64,000 nt of DNA, taken from assembly GCA_947579605.1 (NCBI GenBank), contig OX388305.1, forward strand, positions 21,279,542 to 21,343,541, read 5' to 3'. This DNA is from Athripsodes cinereus (lineage: Eukaryota > Arthropoda > Insecta > Trichoptera > Leptoceridae). A program made the translations under genes and the position numbers. This document shows positions 45,251 to 58,205 of the stretch, piece by piece. Each line of letters starts with the position of its first letter. The stretch's first letter is position 1. The notes beneath the pieces were generated by a model. The model was not told the origin of the DNA. It saw only the letters and a program-made list of their open reading frames with translations, and ran no database searches.

Positions 45251-45912
45251 TTAATCAGATACTATTATATATTTTTTAATTGATTGAATAAGGATATAAA
45301 AATTTAAACTCAATGATGTATTAGAATTAAACTCATCCACCAAACATAAATTTACTGTTAATCTTTTCGTTTTTTTTTGTTTTTTAATTTTAATATGTTT
45401 ACCTTTTAAAACAAGAGTTTCTGAAAAACTAGACTACCTTCTATCACAGTTATGTACCTACCTTTTTACAAACTGAATTTAGAGAAAGAATATAAAAAAA
45501 AGAATTTGTGAAACTTAACTCACACTTACACTTCTGGGAAAAAAATAATTGGAAAAATATGTATTTAATAACTTTTCTTCTCCATATTTTCAGTGCGTGT
45601 TTATTTAGGCGTATTTGAAAATATGAGTAGGTATATTGTGGGTAGATAGGTACCTAAATATATTATTCAAAAAACATTTATAGATATAAATACTATATGA
45701 ATACATTCACAACGTAGGGGAGACTTAGTACGATTGAAACCATTTTTCGTTTCTTTCATGGCGTCGTAGTTAATCGGAATAGGTTCTAGATAACCAAACC
45801 TTTCTGATCAAATTTAAGGTTCAGACATGTTTTGTTAATATTTAACTCATTGGCACATATGTCAGTTTTATCATACTGTAAGTTTGTGCACTTTTCCACT
45901 TGTTATTTTACA
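45251..45912. other. AT-rich DNA; possible TIR remnant
   Basis: GTAGGGGAGACTTAGTACGA followed by TTGAAACC at 45715-45742 resembles the TIR of the element at 27494-28457 but with no partner end found. Nothing else recognised. Confidence 0.4.
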
Positions 45913-46178
45913 CGGCGGCAGAATTGCCATCCACACTTCTCAGCATTATACAACCAGATAAGTCTCCATATGATCAGTCATGGTCACACAAAAACTTAAC
46001 AGTCTAATGCCGGGAAAAATTCACCTATCCAGATATACAGGATATCAAAGGATTAGGCTCAGAACGCGGGTTCAAAATACCAGCATTGTGCCTGAAATAT
46101 CTGTGTTCAAAAACTTTTTTACAATATTACAAGTGTTTATTATAATAAATTTTTGAATTTTAATGTTTTTGAATTTTA
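45913..46178 (-). mobile_element. R2-type LINE, 3' UTR fragment
   Basis: About 250 bp match 11004-11257 almost base for base in the same orientation (CGGCGGCAGAATTGCCATCC ... AATACCAGCATTGTGCCTGA). It covers the 3' UTR and the last coding codons only, a severe 5' truncation of the family at 10992-12215. Confidence 0.85.
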
Positions 46179-46379
46179 ATGAAATAAAAAGACCTTATTG
46201 TTTGACATTTTTATTATTTGCAGATCTTTATGTTAGTTATTTTTAATCCTCTATTATTTTTTTGTTATTTTTGTACGCAGCATCTCTCAATTTAGGGCAA
46301 CCAAGTGTGACCGCTGCAACATAATTATAATCATATTGGTGATGATTATCTCTGGTTTTGTTTGTATATTAATTGAATT

Positions 46380-46520
46380 ATGGACCAACTGAAGAGGGAC
46401 ATGAACTGTGGCTCATACGTAGAGCTTAAAAGACTGGCTGAGAATAGGGAGGAATGGAGAAGAAAGACCAAACTCGTTGCAGACCAATCCAATGGATTGT
46501 AACTAAATATATATATAATG
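46380..46520 (+). mobile_element. LINE ORF C-terminal 40 codons
   Basis: MDQLKRDMNCGSYVELKRLA then ENREEWRRKTKLVADQSNGL, stop at 46500-46502, followed by TATATATA. Same family as 3655-3930, with matching stop and tail. Confidence 0.75.
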
Positions 46521-47284
46521 TACTAATATCATAATTAAGATACAATCATGGGTCTGTAGAAGCAGTTTTTTTAGATCGACCTCTGTTTCAACTAACTACC
46601 ATGTGTACCTAACGACATTAAAAACAATCATCTTTTTTCTCCCAGAGTTTACAACTAAGTTTTGTCAGTTGATAAATAAAGAACGTTTTTGTTTTATTGT
46701 TATTGCATTAAAATCCCTTAGCAAAATTTCTATTTATAAGCGCTTCTTGCGAAAAAAAATATGCTTTATTCCTAAGCTGCCACTTTTTTTTCATTTCGCC
46801 CTCTCAGATTTAAATAAGTGTTTTATAAGGGGCGTTGTGTGAACGTTCACGCTTCTTTTATGAAACTATAAATTATTGTTGCTTGAATATAGGTACTGGC
46901 TACACCAATTATAATTCCGTTATACCTTATACCCAATTACCTTCTAGTTATAATTCTAAAGTTATTCACATTGTCTAAACCGAACCCTGTTACAATCATA
47001 CCCAAATTCCCCTTGATTATACGATTTTCTTTTGATGTTATATAAACAGCATGTTGTTTGTTCATGTAGGTAGGTATACATACATTAATATTTTAATAAA
47101 TTCATTTTTCGGTGAGCAAACATGAAAAGTGAAAACATTAAACAGGTAGATGAATAAATTTACTTATATCACATCGTTTTTTTCGCTACGCACATAATTA
47201 TTTCATTTTATTACTCTCACATATTCTTGCAATATATGTTTTGACTATAAATAAAACACTTTTTAGTTTATCCACTGTTACTTT
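46521..47284. other. AT-rich intronic DNA, nothing seen
   Basis: No feature recognised. Confidence 0.4.
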
Positions 47285-47345
47285 TTTTTGGACGCGAGCC
47301 TGTTTTCAAGAGCTTTCGCTCTCATCATCATGCTAGCGTTGATAT
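47285..47345 (-). mobile_element. Penelope-like terminal segment
   Basis: The minus strand reads ATGATGATGAGAGCGAAAGC, then TCTTGAAAACAGGCTCGCGT. GAGAGC-GAAA-GCTCTT forms a full hairpin followed by GAAA, as in a hammerhead helix II, and the downstream AAAGTAACAGTGGATAAAC matches the copy at 17941-18016. The upstream box reads CATGATGA instead of CTGATGA. Confidence 0.4.
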
Positions 47346-49182
47346 TATTCTGTTATACATATGGCAAAAATCTTTTAACAGAAACTATCTAATTCGCAAA
47401 AAAAAAAATATATCGGAGATACCTTAAAGAGAAAGCTTAAAGGAATTTGCGATGCTTTTATAAATAAAAAAATCAATGTTTTGTAAGATCTTTTACAATT
47501 AAGCGATTTAGTCCCATAAATATAATTACATAATCGTCTCCAAATAAAATTATTTCACAAAAATTTAGTTCATGCTTTCATGATATCAAACATGACGTCA
47601 AGACTTGACACAAATTACATCAACCCCCTGCAGCTTTCAGCACGTGATACAAACATTTAATTCTTTATAAGGTCTAATTTATATATCCTTCAACTCTCCC
47701 AGACAGTATTATTATTTTCATGTTGTCTGGCACATGCCTGTAAAATATTCCATGTACGTGGGTCTTCAAATTTATATATCGATTAAGTAAATAAAGGACA
47801 AATTCCACATTTATCCTCATGTTTTTATTGGAAGCTATTTGACATCTTTTTTCCACTGTATGGTTGCATAAAAAATGTTTATGTTTGCTTTTTACTCGAA
47901 TAAATTGATGCGAATACCTTGCATTATATTATGAAAACATTATCTGTCTTCAGGTATATTCTATCAACTTTGATCTTTAACATTTTTTTGATCAGAATAA
48001 CTTACTATGTTTTTCCCTTTGGGTTTTTATGATTTTTTTTATTTTGACCGTTGAAAATTTATGTTCTAGATTATGCATCTGAGGATTTTTTTCTTCATGC
48101 ATAGCACATAAACGTTATACCTTGTGGGTGTTAAAACTAGTAAAAAGTATTAGATAAAATAACTCTTGATCCTTTATCTTCCTCACAAGAGAAGTGACCT
48201 CATGGGATGTTGATTATAATGAGGATGAAATCTCATTCATTTCATTCAATAAACATACTATGCTCTCTATATACATACACTCTCACATACTGACAAATAA
48301 TATTTTTCCTAAAAACAATTAAAAAGCTTATTCATCGACACCTTATTCACCCTAGATGAGAGTTGAATCTCAAAGGAGAGGTTACTAAGAAATCCATTTG
48401 CGAGAAATTTCCAATACAGAAACCCCTGCCTACGAAATGTTATAAAAAAGATTAAAGATTAAAGAATTTATTAAAAGTGAATATAAGCATGGTGAGTAAT
48501 TGAACACATAATCTTAAATTTAACAATAAAAAATTTGAAAATGATTTTTTTTTTTTAAAAATGAAAAAAAATAAAGTTATATATTTTATTCTACAATAAA
48601 TCAATAAATTTTGGATATGTACTATTGCTACATAATATTTTACTCTTTCAGCCACTATTTTGTGAGTGATTTGTGAAATAGAGCAGATATTTTCAATTAC
48701 AAACTTTACTGTAATTAATGCCCTCCGTACAAAATAGATTTATTACTTAGTTAAAGTGACAGTGACGGGACTACGTAGACTATTCCCATAAGTCATACTT
48801 TTGTGATATTAGTGACTGGTTAAATAATTTTCTTGAAAGTTTTGTGTATTTAAGTGTTCAAATATATTTTGTTCAATACAATATTTAATACAAATACGTT
48901 TATAAGTTCACAAAGACTCGATGTCTCAGTTTATTAGTAAAATTAGTTTAAATATACAAAATCATTAATTTTAAATTAGTCAAACAATATTTACATTGTA
49001 CAAAGCGGTTTTATCAACATCAACTTACAATTAAACAATGATCTTTAATATCAAAATTTAAATGTATGTTTTATGTACATTAATACCTTCAATTGGAACT
49101 CACGTGAAATTCTCGCATTTTAGTCAAATTTGTGACAATCATAAGTGTTTTCAAAATTCTATAATAGTTAAATAAAAATAAA
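47346..49182. other. AT-rich intronic DNA, nothing seen
   Basis: No gene, RNA or recognisable element. Confidence 0.4.
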
Positions 49183-49255
49183 AGGCGCCCTTGAGACGGT
49201 CTAGGGACTGTTAAATGGCGTCAAAACAAAATCATCCATAATCATCATCATCATT
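49183..49255 (+). repeat. Non-LTR element 3' end with ATC tail
   Basis: AAAGGCGCCCTTGAGACGGT ... ATGGCGTCAAAACAAAATCA then CATCATCATC. Partner of the minus-strand copy at 6375-6445. Confidence 0.45.
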
Positions 49256-52105
49256 AAAAAGTTTGAAAGTTTCATTCCTTTTTGATTTATAAAATTGTTA
49301 CCATTCATCTGCTCTGAAATTTTTTGTCCAATTTTCAATTATGTATTGATGTAAGGTTTTACTAGCATGCATGTACATAATTATTATAAAGAGAAAGCTT
49401 ATCAGCCTCTTGCAGATTGGAGACATATGTTGATGTCTATGAGTTGTTGAATGTCACGCCATTGCCAATTAATAAAGATGGTATTCAGGTAGACTCATAG
49501 TTGGAATCCACTACTTGTACTAATAATGTTATGTACTAAGCCTAAGTACTTTACTTAAGTACTATGAAGTACCTACCTATGTAATAGCAATAAAGTTAAT
49601 AACGTTCACCATATTATATCGCGTAGGTACATATTATTCCGAGTACATACAACATAGATTGTATGAAATTTATATTCGCAGCATTCTTAACTATACATAG
49701 GTATCATAAGTATATTTAAACCTATAATATGTAGAGGTATGCCTCCGCCGCGCACCTTAATGTCTGCGGTACACGTAATGTACAAAATTTTCCAAATCCC
49801 AATTACTTACTTACATACATATTGTACTTACTTATACCAAATTACTTATTAGAGATGAGAATTGGATATCCGGCAACATTTTGACTTAATTTTGTTATCC
49901 GACTATATATTAATATTCCAATTTTTTAAATAATCTCATATCTATCAATGAGTAAATAAGAGCGAGGCATTTATTATAATATGAATCTGTTTTCTTTTTA
50001 TTTTAAATATAGTTAAGTATAGTAAATAAAAAAAACATTATTTTGTAATTTACAGATAAGAATGATTAAATTTGAATATAATATATGCATAACTTGCTGG
50101 ATAGGAAGAGAGAGAGGGAGAAAAAGAAAGAGAGAGATTATTAGGTGTCCTGACGCTTACGAATCGTCTCAGGCTGGCTTTTCACCGATTTAACCATATC
50201 TATCGCAATATATACCATATAAACACTCATAGGTGTGATAAATCCAGTTTACACGAAAACAAAAACCACTTCGAAAAAATGTATAATACGAGTACCTACC
50301 TACTTCGTGAAATGTACCTACATAGTTTTGTGAAAATCAACTTTCGATTATGAATCATGCTTAGTTTTGTTTGAATCGATAGATGATCACTTAATAATCG
50401 TTCAAATTGATTCACGTTTATTAAGACGTAGGTATGTTTTAATCGTTTTCATTCTCAAACCAGTCATAATATCACCAAGTTTTACCATAGAATAGAAAGC
50501 TCACTTCTAATTTTAACTCGTCATTACAGTTACTGAATATCCGATAATCGATAGATACCTACTCGCTATCCGAATAAACTTTTATCCACATGACCACTGA
50601 TAAGACTAAGTTCTCATATAATAATTACTGTTCCCGATTTCTTACATATTTTATATTCATTCATACATACATTCTTAGATACCAAAGTTATTAAAACCTG
50701 TATGTAATGTCTCTTAAGCACTTTTGATTAAATTCGTTTTATGATATTTATACGTAGAAGTATGTCTCATTGAAATGAGAAAAGCATTTATCAAACTGTT
50801 TTTTCCTTTTATGACTAAAAATTGGTATTATTGTTATTAATAATGATTTATTATATTTTTTTACTAATCCGGCTGTAGTTCATTCAATTTCTATTAGTTA
50901 TGTATTAATTGTTTTTGTAGACGAGTATGTTTATCAAATTAACAAAACAAAAAGTTATACCATCAAGGTCGTTTCCGTCTAGATTTTTTTTTCAACATTT
51001 ATATAATATATTACACAAAAAATCACAGAAAAAACATCAATACGATTATTATTATCAAGGTGCAGCGAACTAGTAAGATACTGTGTCTCGCCGCACGGTA
51101 CACTAAACAGTTATTCAGAATACTTTCGTAGACACTTCATATAAACACGTTGATAAAAAAAATGTGAATTTGTAGATTGTGAAGTTTTCAGTTGCAATTT
51201 TCACATCTGGGATTGAACGATACACCAACTTAATATGATCAAGACATTACATTTTCTTTGGATGAAATTTTGAAAGATAATAATTTTACACGTATATATA
51301 CACTGTCACTGATCCTATCATGATTTTGAAAAAGAAGATACTTAACCTAAACTATTTTGAAGAACAAACTTTTGTGTGACTATGAAATGGGCTTTTTAAT
51401 TTAAGCTCTATAATTGAATTTTGTCCTTTGATTATTAGATATTTCTTAATCAGAATGTACCTATTTCAAACCATGTAAAAAATAATCACCTAATTTTGCT
51501 GAGTACTTGGTATACAAAATTGCTGGTCGTTTCATACAATACCCACACATCTCACTTAATTAAACGTATAGTATTAAAAACCTTTTATTAGAATTATCCA
51601 AACGTATAGTTGGTAGTTATTCAACGTTAATTTCATTGGTCACAATCACTTAAGTACAACTACATACTTTTAACTCAGTTGAAACAAATCCCAAACCTAC
51701 ATCAGTATTATACATTTGAAATGATATTGGATAACAGTCGCACTGAGTATACTTTAAATGATCTTAGTACTTTTCTCTATGGATACCTACTATTCTGAAA
51801 AGTGTGAAGGTGTTCAAGGCAGGGTTAAAAACCCTATTCTGGAGGCGTTATGATTCTTGAATGGACACTTGCGGTGGTTTTTCCACAAAACGGCTATTAT
51901 TATTCATGAATAAATTGATGAAAATTGCAAGTAACAGTAAAGTTAATTTGCAAATATACAATAGAGAGCGATCAAAAATTCTGTTGTTTGTCTATGACTT
52001 GTGAACTCGTATCATATATTAATACCTGTGGTTTAATCATGAAACGCATTTATATATTTAAGCGTAATATATTATTAAACTTTTAAATTTCAGTTTATTG
52101 TAAAT
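49256..52105. other. AT-rich intronic DNA, nothing certain
   Basis: A purine-rich GA run lies at 50107-50138, and a block at 50143-50195 resembles 10697-10770. No gene is supported. Confidence 0.4.
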
Positions 52106-52340
52106 TTATATTAGTTATACGATATGCTAAGCAAGTGTATTTTCAACCGACTCTTGACCAGAGCAAGAGACATTGTTTTATGCACTTGTTCAGGAATATC
52201 AATCCACATGGATTGTCCAGCTGAGCTGAAATCTCTATAGAATTATTTAGGTCTCCCTCTTACACTGATTTCCATCAGCCTGACACCTGTATCAGAATCT
52301 GATCAAAGGGTGGATTGCCTTCGATTTGAATCCTGCTGCC
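52106..52340 (-). mobile_element. Possible LINE ORF C-terminus (CR1/L2-like)
   Basis: One minus frame gives DFSSAGQSMWIDIPEQVHKT then LALVKSRLKIHLL, resembling the 'G..LWN.IP..V...FKS+LK.HL' ending of CR1/L2/jockey LINE proteins. Upstream sequence is decayed. This rests on motif spacing only. Confidence 0.4.
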
Positions 52341-52486
52341 TGCAAAATTCAACTATATAGGTAGGGCCATATTTTAGTGATTGAACTTGAAAACTGTGAG
52401 GCTTACTTTGAAAGTCACTTCTTTAGCGCATTTGAGCTAGTGTTTTCTATGCAGTTGTATAACAGGTTTTAGTATATACTCGTATG

Positions 52487-52558
52487 GCAGAACTGGTCCG
52501 CACAGCACGAGACAGAGAGGCATACTCCAGAGTGATCGCCAACGTTGGGGGGACCTGA
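52487..52558 (+). mobile_element. LINE ORF C-terminal 23 codons
   Basis: AELVRTARDREAYSRVIANV then GGT and stop. Shares the A-DR..Y.RVI block with 55844-55885, and with the decayed minus-strand end at 2853-2945. Confidence 0.55.
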
Positions 52559-52570
52559 TACGGCACTTAT

Positions 52571-54449
52571 GGAAGAAGATATACTCGTTCTTTGTATTTT
52601 TAGATTTTTTTTCCAAACATGTAGAATACGTTGGTTTTATTAAAACAAATATTCAATTCAAGTCAAAAGTTACACAATAATTGTTATAAAAAAAAAACAA
52701 GTAGGTATACATGCTTGTCACACTTTTGAGCACTTCATAATATTATGGTTTGACAAATGGAAAGAAGATAGTATAGACAATTATTTACACCGCTGTTTTC
52801 ATCTGATGAATTTCTTTTGCACTCGTTAGTCTATTTTAATAATTGATACAAGCAATTGAAAAATGCTAGAGCCATATATTATAATACAAAAAAAACGCAT
52901 TAAATACTAGTGACAAGTCAAAAACCTGTGAAAACTATGTATTTGATAGAACCTCCCTTGTTAGTTTTATATGTTAATAGGTGATATAACATCGTAGGGG
53001 TACACTTACTGTTAAATATTATTATTACTATTGAAGATATACAAATAACATTTAAAATTCTCGTATCCCCTTTCAAATACATAATATGAGGATATTCATA
53101 GTACTCTTGCTACTACTTACTAACAGTAGAAAAGGATTAAGCCAGCAGTAGTAGATAGTAATACTAATAGTAATAGAACAGTGTTTAATTAATAAAGGAC
53201 ACTGAACAAACAATATTAAATGTAAGATGATAGTAAAGTACATTATGTTATTAAGTATTATATTCATTTGTTACTATGTATATATTATAAGGAATATTCG
53301 TATATAGGTATCTTCTTCTATATTAAATTGTCTTACTGTTTCGATTTTGATATTAATTTGTACATCTACCACTAAGTGGCGTTGTTGTTGGTTATCTTTC
53401 TTCAAATCGTTTATGACATGTGAATTTTTCATCTCTAAAATGAATCTACGATTGAAATGAACGAGACAGATGACCCTCAAAAACACTTAATACAAAATTG
53501 AATAAAAAATTCAAAAACCTATTGAATAATTATTTGCGAAATTCTCTCATTTTCACTTACGTACGAATAGAAGTAATACACTTTTATATTATTATTTTTT
53601 TATACAGCAATAAAATACAGCATTCGCCTTTTACAGTACCCATAACAAATTATAAAACATTATACAATCTACTTTCTTCTTGTTTCACTTCATGAGAATA
53701 CATCGACCATCGAGAGAATTGCATAAATATACAGTCTACAAACATAAAAAAATAAAAATATTTGTAAGATGCAAAAGATACCTATAATAATAATAATAAC
53801 GGAGAGTATTTCAAGCGCCATCTTTGTGCCATAGCACCTCGAGGACGCTGTACATGATAATGTTTTATCTTTAACAAAGTTGTCTGTGTCAAGAATTTAA
53901 ATACTATTTTGAACAAGTAGGTCTTGAGGTCCCTCCTAAAAGCCTGGAAGTCGGCAGCACACCTGAGCTACCACCTATGAAACCTGGACAAAGAAAAATA
54001 AACTTTAATTTATTGTGAAAGCGGAGTAAATCGACAAATACATCACAAAATTTGCTCACTTATTGTAGGTAGTTATTTTCATTTGATATAAATAGTTTTA
54101 TGTATATATTTACCTACTGAATAAAGTGTGATTGAAATTGAAAATTAAACTTGAAAAGATGAAAAATGAGAACATGTAAAAATAAGAAAATGATTAGTAT
54201 TGTACATCGTGTAACCATTTATTCGGCAGCCGGATATTTAGTTTCTATTATGAAATATTTTATTTATAATAAGTTAGCCTGTCTCAAGGTAGGTATGTTA
54301 TGATGATTTATGTCACTCTGGACACACTAACTATTGATGTTTTAAAGTTTTAAAATATATTGGTTAAAACACCCATTTTACATATGAAATCAAATGAATC
54401 GAAATTTTCTGTAATAAATAATTGCACTTACAATTTTAATTTGCTAACC
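52571..54449. other. AT-rich intronic DNA, nothing seen
   Basis: A short AAT microsatellite at 53786-53802. A GC-richer block at 53810-54000 is unexplained. No gene supported. Confidence 0.4.
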
Positions 54450-54486
54450 AGATTGATATCAAAAGCTTCCGCTCTCCTCGGTATTT
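54450..54486 (-). other. Possible Penelope-like end scrap
   Basis: The minus strand reads GAGGAGAGCGGAAGCTTTTG, a partial match to the hairpin of the Penelope-like ends at 17941 and 47285. Too short to be sure. Confidence 0.2.
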
Positions 54487-55517
54487 TTATTTATCTTATT
54501 GTATTTTGCTTTATTGATGTGTCGTATTTGTTTTGTTGAATTAATGTGGATATGTATAAAAGCTTGTTTTGAAAATGTCGAGTGATAGCAGTGATTAAAG
54601 AACAATGTTCTTTGGTCCTAAAAGGTTTTGGTGGCATAGATGTACCCCTTCACAATAGACCATTCCTATGACAACTTTATCAGAGCGGAATGTCGTGGAA
54701 AGAGTGGAATCGATCTTCTACCCTCTGGTCCTGAGGGGAGCGTTAAAGGGTGAAGAAGGAGAAAGAAAGAGGGATTCACCTTACTAAAATGACATGCATA
54801 ATTATTTATAACATGGCTACAAAAATCGATGGATTGGATACCGAGTGGTTATCTTATATCAGTTATCTGTGCAGATATAAAAATTGACAATATTAAAAAT
54901 ATTTTGTAAACTGAAATCGACAAAATATCAAAATGTCGAATAAAAAATATGTAAAATGAAGTCTTATTTATTCCCTTTCAATTAAGTCTATCAAATATCT
55001 CTCATTACAATATATAAATTATTTTATTTCATATTGACACGTGTATCAGAATGAAGTAATACATTTCTGTATTTCGTCGTAAATAATTTATTTATCTCTC
55101 GAAATATTATTATTATTGTTATGGTTGTTCAAATACTGTACAATTAATCGTAGAGTACTTAGTTATATAATTTGTATTTGTAGCTTTACAAACAATACGA
55201 AATGTTTTATATATTCTATATCTAATGATTCTTAGAATATGTATATTGTACGCTACATGAAATGCTAGATTAACAAATTTTTCAAAATAAAAATGAATTA
55301 AAAAAATACATACTTAAATAAATCTCATTCTCTTGCACTTGGGAACTTTTTCCAAAGACGCTTGTCCAATGCTGTTTTGCGAAAATTCTTATATTTATTA
55401 AATTTCCACTATGAAATGATTCGTCACTCATAAATAAAGTTTCAAACATTTCATTTAAAAATTCGAAACTTCTCGCAGCCAATATTATTCAAGTTTACGT
55501 CGCAAGCAAACAGTGAG
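54487..55517. other. Intronic DNA, nothing seen
   Basis: No feature recognised; 54690-54780 is purine-rich. Confidence 0.4.
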
Positions 55518-55692
55518 ACTTTTTGAGGGTGTAATTTTAAAATAGAGGCATTTTACTTCTGAAATTTGGTGATGAAAATTGCCACCCATCCTGAATCTCA
55601 AGATTTTTTGCTGGCACGGAAAAGGTGACTTGTATGTATATCACATGCAGCTGATTACCCAACTTGTGTGATTTGCGTTGATTGCATCGTAG
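55518..55692 (+). mobile_element. SINE-like family A
   Basis: GGCATTTTACTTCTGAAATT, GTGATGAAAATTGCCACCCA, TCCTGAATCTCAAGATTTTT, GGCACGGAAAAGGTGACTTG, ACATGCAGCTG, ACTTGTGTGATTTGCGTTGA: collinear with the family, head missing. Confidence 0.7.
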
Positions 55693-55843
55693 TAGTGAAA
55701 TAGTAATGTCAATTTATTACACAAAATCTATTGCAAAATGTCATAGAATCATAAAAATCAAAAACAGATCCTTGATAATATTCTGTAGTGACGGTATGAA
55801 TGAATAATTAAACGAATGAATATTATTGAAAAACTTATAAATG

Positions 55844-55905
55844 GATGCCTATGCCAGAGTGATCGCCAACGTCGGGGGGACCTGACAGGGCACCTACAGA
55901 AGAAG
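55844..55905 (+). mobile_element. LINE ORF last codons plus 3' UTR start
   Basis: DAYARVIANVGGT then stop at 55883-55885, and CAGGGCACCTACAGAAGAAG; a near match to 52517-52580. Confidence 0.5.
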
Positions 55906-56858
55906 ATAAATGGATAAAAAAATTATGATTGAATCCCAACGATATTTTGAGTAATTATTTAATTTTTGATACAGATTTATCTATGTTCATGTAAAAAGGT
56001 TTCCAGTACACCCTTTGGAATAGGTTTAACACGTAAAAGATCCCGAAACCTTCTAAGATACCTACGTAATAAAAATTGCCGAAAAAACTTATAGCAAAGT
56101 TACCTTCATTTTAGCATTTATCTTCTATCTTTGCAAGTGATATAATCCAGACACTATAATCCTTTAATTATTCTTGGTAATTTTACACACAGACAAATGC
56201 TTCTAATAATATAATACCGCTTTATATATATATATAATTATATAATAAAGGGTACTCATACCTATTAATTAATTCACATCTTGTAGCTATCTAATCAGCA
56301 AAGGTTTTGTACCAAGCAATATATGGATAAATTATTTAATAATTCTATGTAGAATTTATGTGTGAATTTCTTAGTCTCTTGGTATGTAAATGACATGATA
56401 TGTTTTGTCTTTTTGTTCCCAAAAGTAAAATTAACAGTCGTATTAACAGTCAAAGTATACAATTATTATTTTTTGTAGTTTTAGTTTTAATTATTAAATT
56501 ATTTATGTATAATATGAAGTCGCGTTGGTGCCCAAAATACAAGTTCTTAGTTTGATCTAGGTATATAAATGTTTGTATTTATATAATATATTATTATATA
56601 GGTATACGTATTACATTAAAAAAATTACAGAGATGACAATTTGAAATGAAGATTTTTATCTATAGATGGAAAAAACGGTGGAAAATTTTGATTAAATATT
56701 AACATAAAAATGGTTACTCATTTTTGCACTACATTGATGTCAAAAAACTTAAGGAAAACTGCAGAAGAAAAAGCAGTACTGAATTTTGTAGTTTCAAAAT
56801 GTTATGTTTCAACTATTTTTATGACTCTTTACATTAATTGAGGTTTTCATTGTTTTAG
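55906..56858 (+). other. Intron upstream of the cadherin exon
   Basis: AT-rich, no element recognised. It ends in the acceptor tract TTTTCATTGTTTTAG at 56844-56858. Confidence 0.5.
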
Positions 56859-57023
56859 TATGATCTTCGACTGGCAGCGATTGAAAATCAGAAAGAAAAC
56901 TACACAACGGTCGTCGTCCATGTTCGCGATGTCAACGATCATCCGCCCATATTTGAGAGGACAACCTATAGGACGCAAATCACAGAAGAAGATGATAGAA
57001 ATCTACCAAAGAAAATTTTACAG
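56859..57023 (+). CDS. CadN: N-cadherin (CadN) internal exon, 55 codons
   Basis: The exon encodes YDLRLAAIENQKENYTTVVV, then HVRDVNDHPPIFERTTYRTQ and ITEEDDRNLPKKILQ. It spans the end of one extracellular cadherin repeat, the calcium-coordinating linker DVNDHPP (residues 24-30 of the exon, consensus DXNDNXP), and the first strand of the next repeat. The residues after the linker (F-R-TYRTQITEEDDRNLPK) are those I know from insect CadN, a classical-type cadherin for axon and synaptic target adhesion. The acceptor is TTGTTTTAG|TAT and the donor CAG|GTAAGC; 165 bp, phase 0 at both ends, so skipping or exchanging it would keep frame. In Drosophila CadN has mutually exclusive exon variants; no alternative partner was recognised nearby. 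The rest of the gene lies outside the window. Confidence 0.9.
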
Positions 57024-58091
57024 GTAAGCCTTAAATGATAAGAATACTCTTAGTCTAACCATTACAAAATAATAATACTATTTATCTTCGGTTCAAAGTT
57101 ATTTACTGGCAAGACATTAATTCAAGATCATTATTACGAACAAATGCTGTTTTATCGAGTTCTATTTTTTTTTAATTCATTTTCGATAAATTTTATTTAT
57201 GAAAAAATTTCGTCATGAATTTCGCTCTCATCATCATTGTGATCAGTTTCTATGTGTTGCTAATAACTCTAACCAAGAAATCGGTAAGTTTCATATCCTT
57301 CTCAAAAAGATGTTAGGTATAAATTGAAAGTTTTTGTTAAAATGATAACTAATTTGTTATTTTTCAAAGAAATCTAAAAAAATTAATGAGATGTCACATA
57401 ATAAACAAGACTTTTAAAAATATTCCCTGCAATTATTTGAAATCTCAAATAAAGTTCTCATGCATAGCATTTATTTTTTTATATCCCGTAGAGAAAAAAC
57501 AAGTGTATTTCAATAAATGGTCCAAAATTCCTATTTACGATAGAAGTTACTGGCTCTATTATTACCAATCAAACAATACAAATAAAGTGAAGTTTGTATT
57601 GATATTTACTGAAATAAGAAAATAAAAAGTGATTTAGAATTCCCCTCGTTCACGAAATCATTTCCAGAGCCATCACGTTCGTCATTTCAAATCGACAAGC
57701 CGGTAATAAAAATGTCCAATTTACATAACCATCTTGTACTTTATTCTCAATTTATACGTAAATTTGGACAGTATTTACGTAATACAAGTATGTAAATTGC
57801 ATTTATATTAGATTGTATAATTTAGAAGAAAAAACAACAAGTTTATTTTGAGGAGAATATAACAAAAAAAGAAAGTTAGATACTTGACATTTTAAGGTCC
57901 ATTAATTTTTTGCTGTTAATAGTTTTGCATATATTTATCTATAAGTCTTCTAAATGTTAAAACGTTGATGAATATTCTTTTATCATACATACATACATTA
58001 TGAGAATTTAATCCAAATTCAATCTATCTGTGCAAAAGGAGTGTTGTAGATAGAAGTGAGTGTAAGTAAGTAACGATAGTCTGGAAATCTG
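57024..58091 (+). other. Intron downstream of the cadherin exon
   Basis: Donor at 57024. A possible Penelope-like scrap on the minus strand at 57212-57240 (GATGATGAGAGCGAAATTCA). Nothing else recognised. Confidence 0.45.
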
Positions 58092-58205
58092 GAACGAATG
58101 GGTGAGGAAAGGATGACAAAGAGCATATAGTTGTCTGAATGATGGGTTTTGAGGAAACGCGAGCATCCGAGAACCACGAGATTTGATCATGTGAATCAAA
58201 TTCTT
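58092..58205 (+). mobile_element. Decayed LINE C-terminal fragment
   Basis: ERMGEERMTKSI, stop, then later RKREHPRTTRFDHVNQIL in the same frame. Two stops. Matches the family at 13098-13200. Confidence 0.55.
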
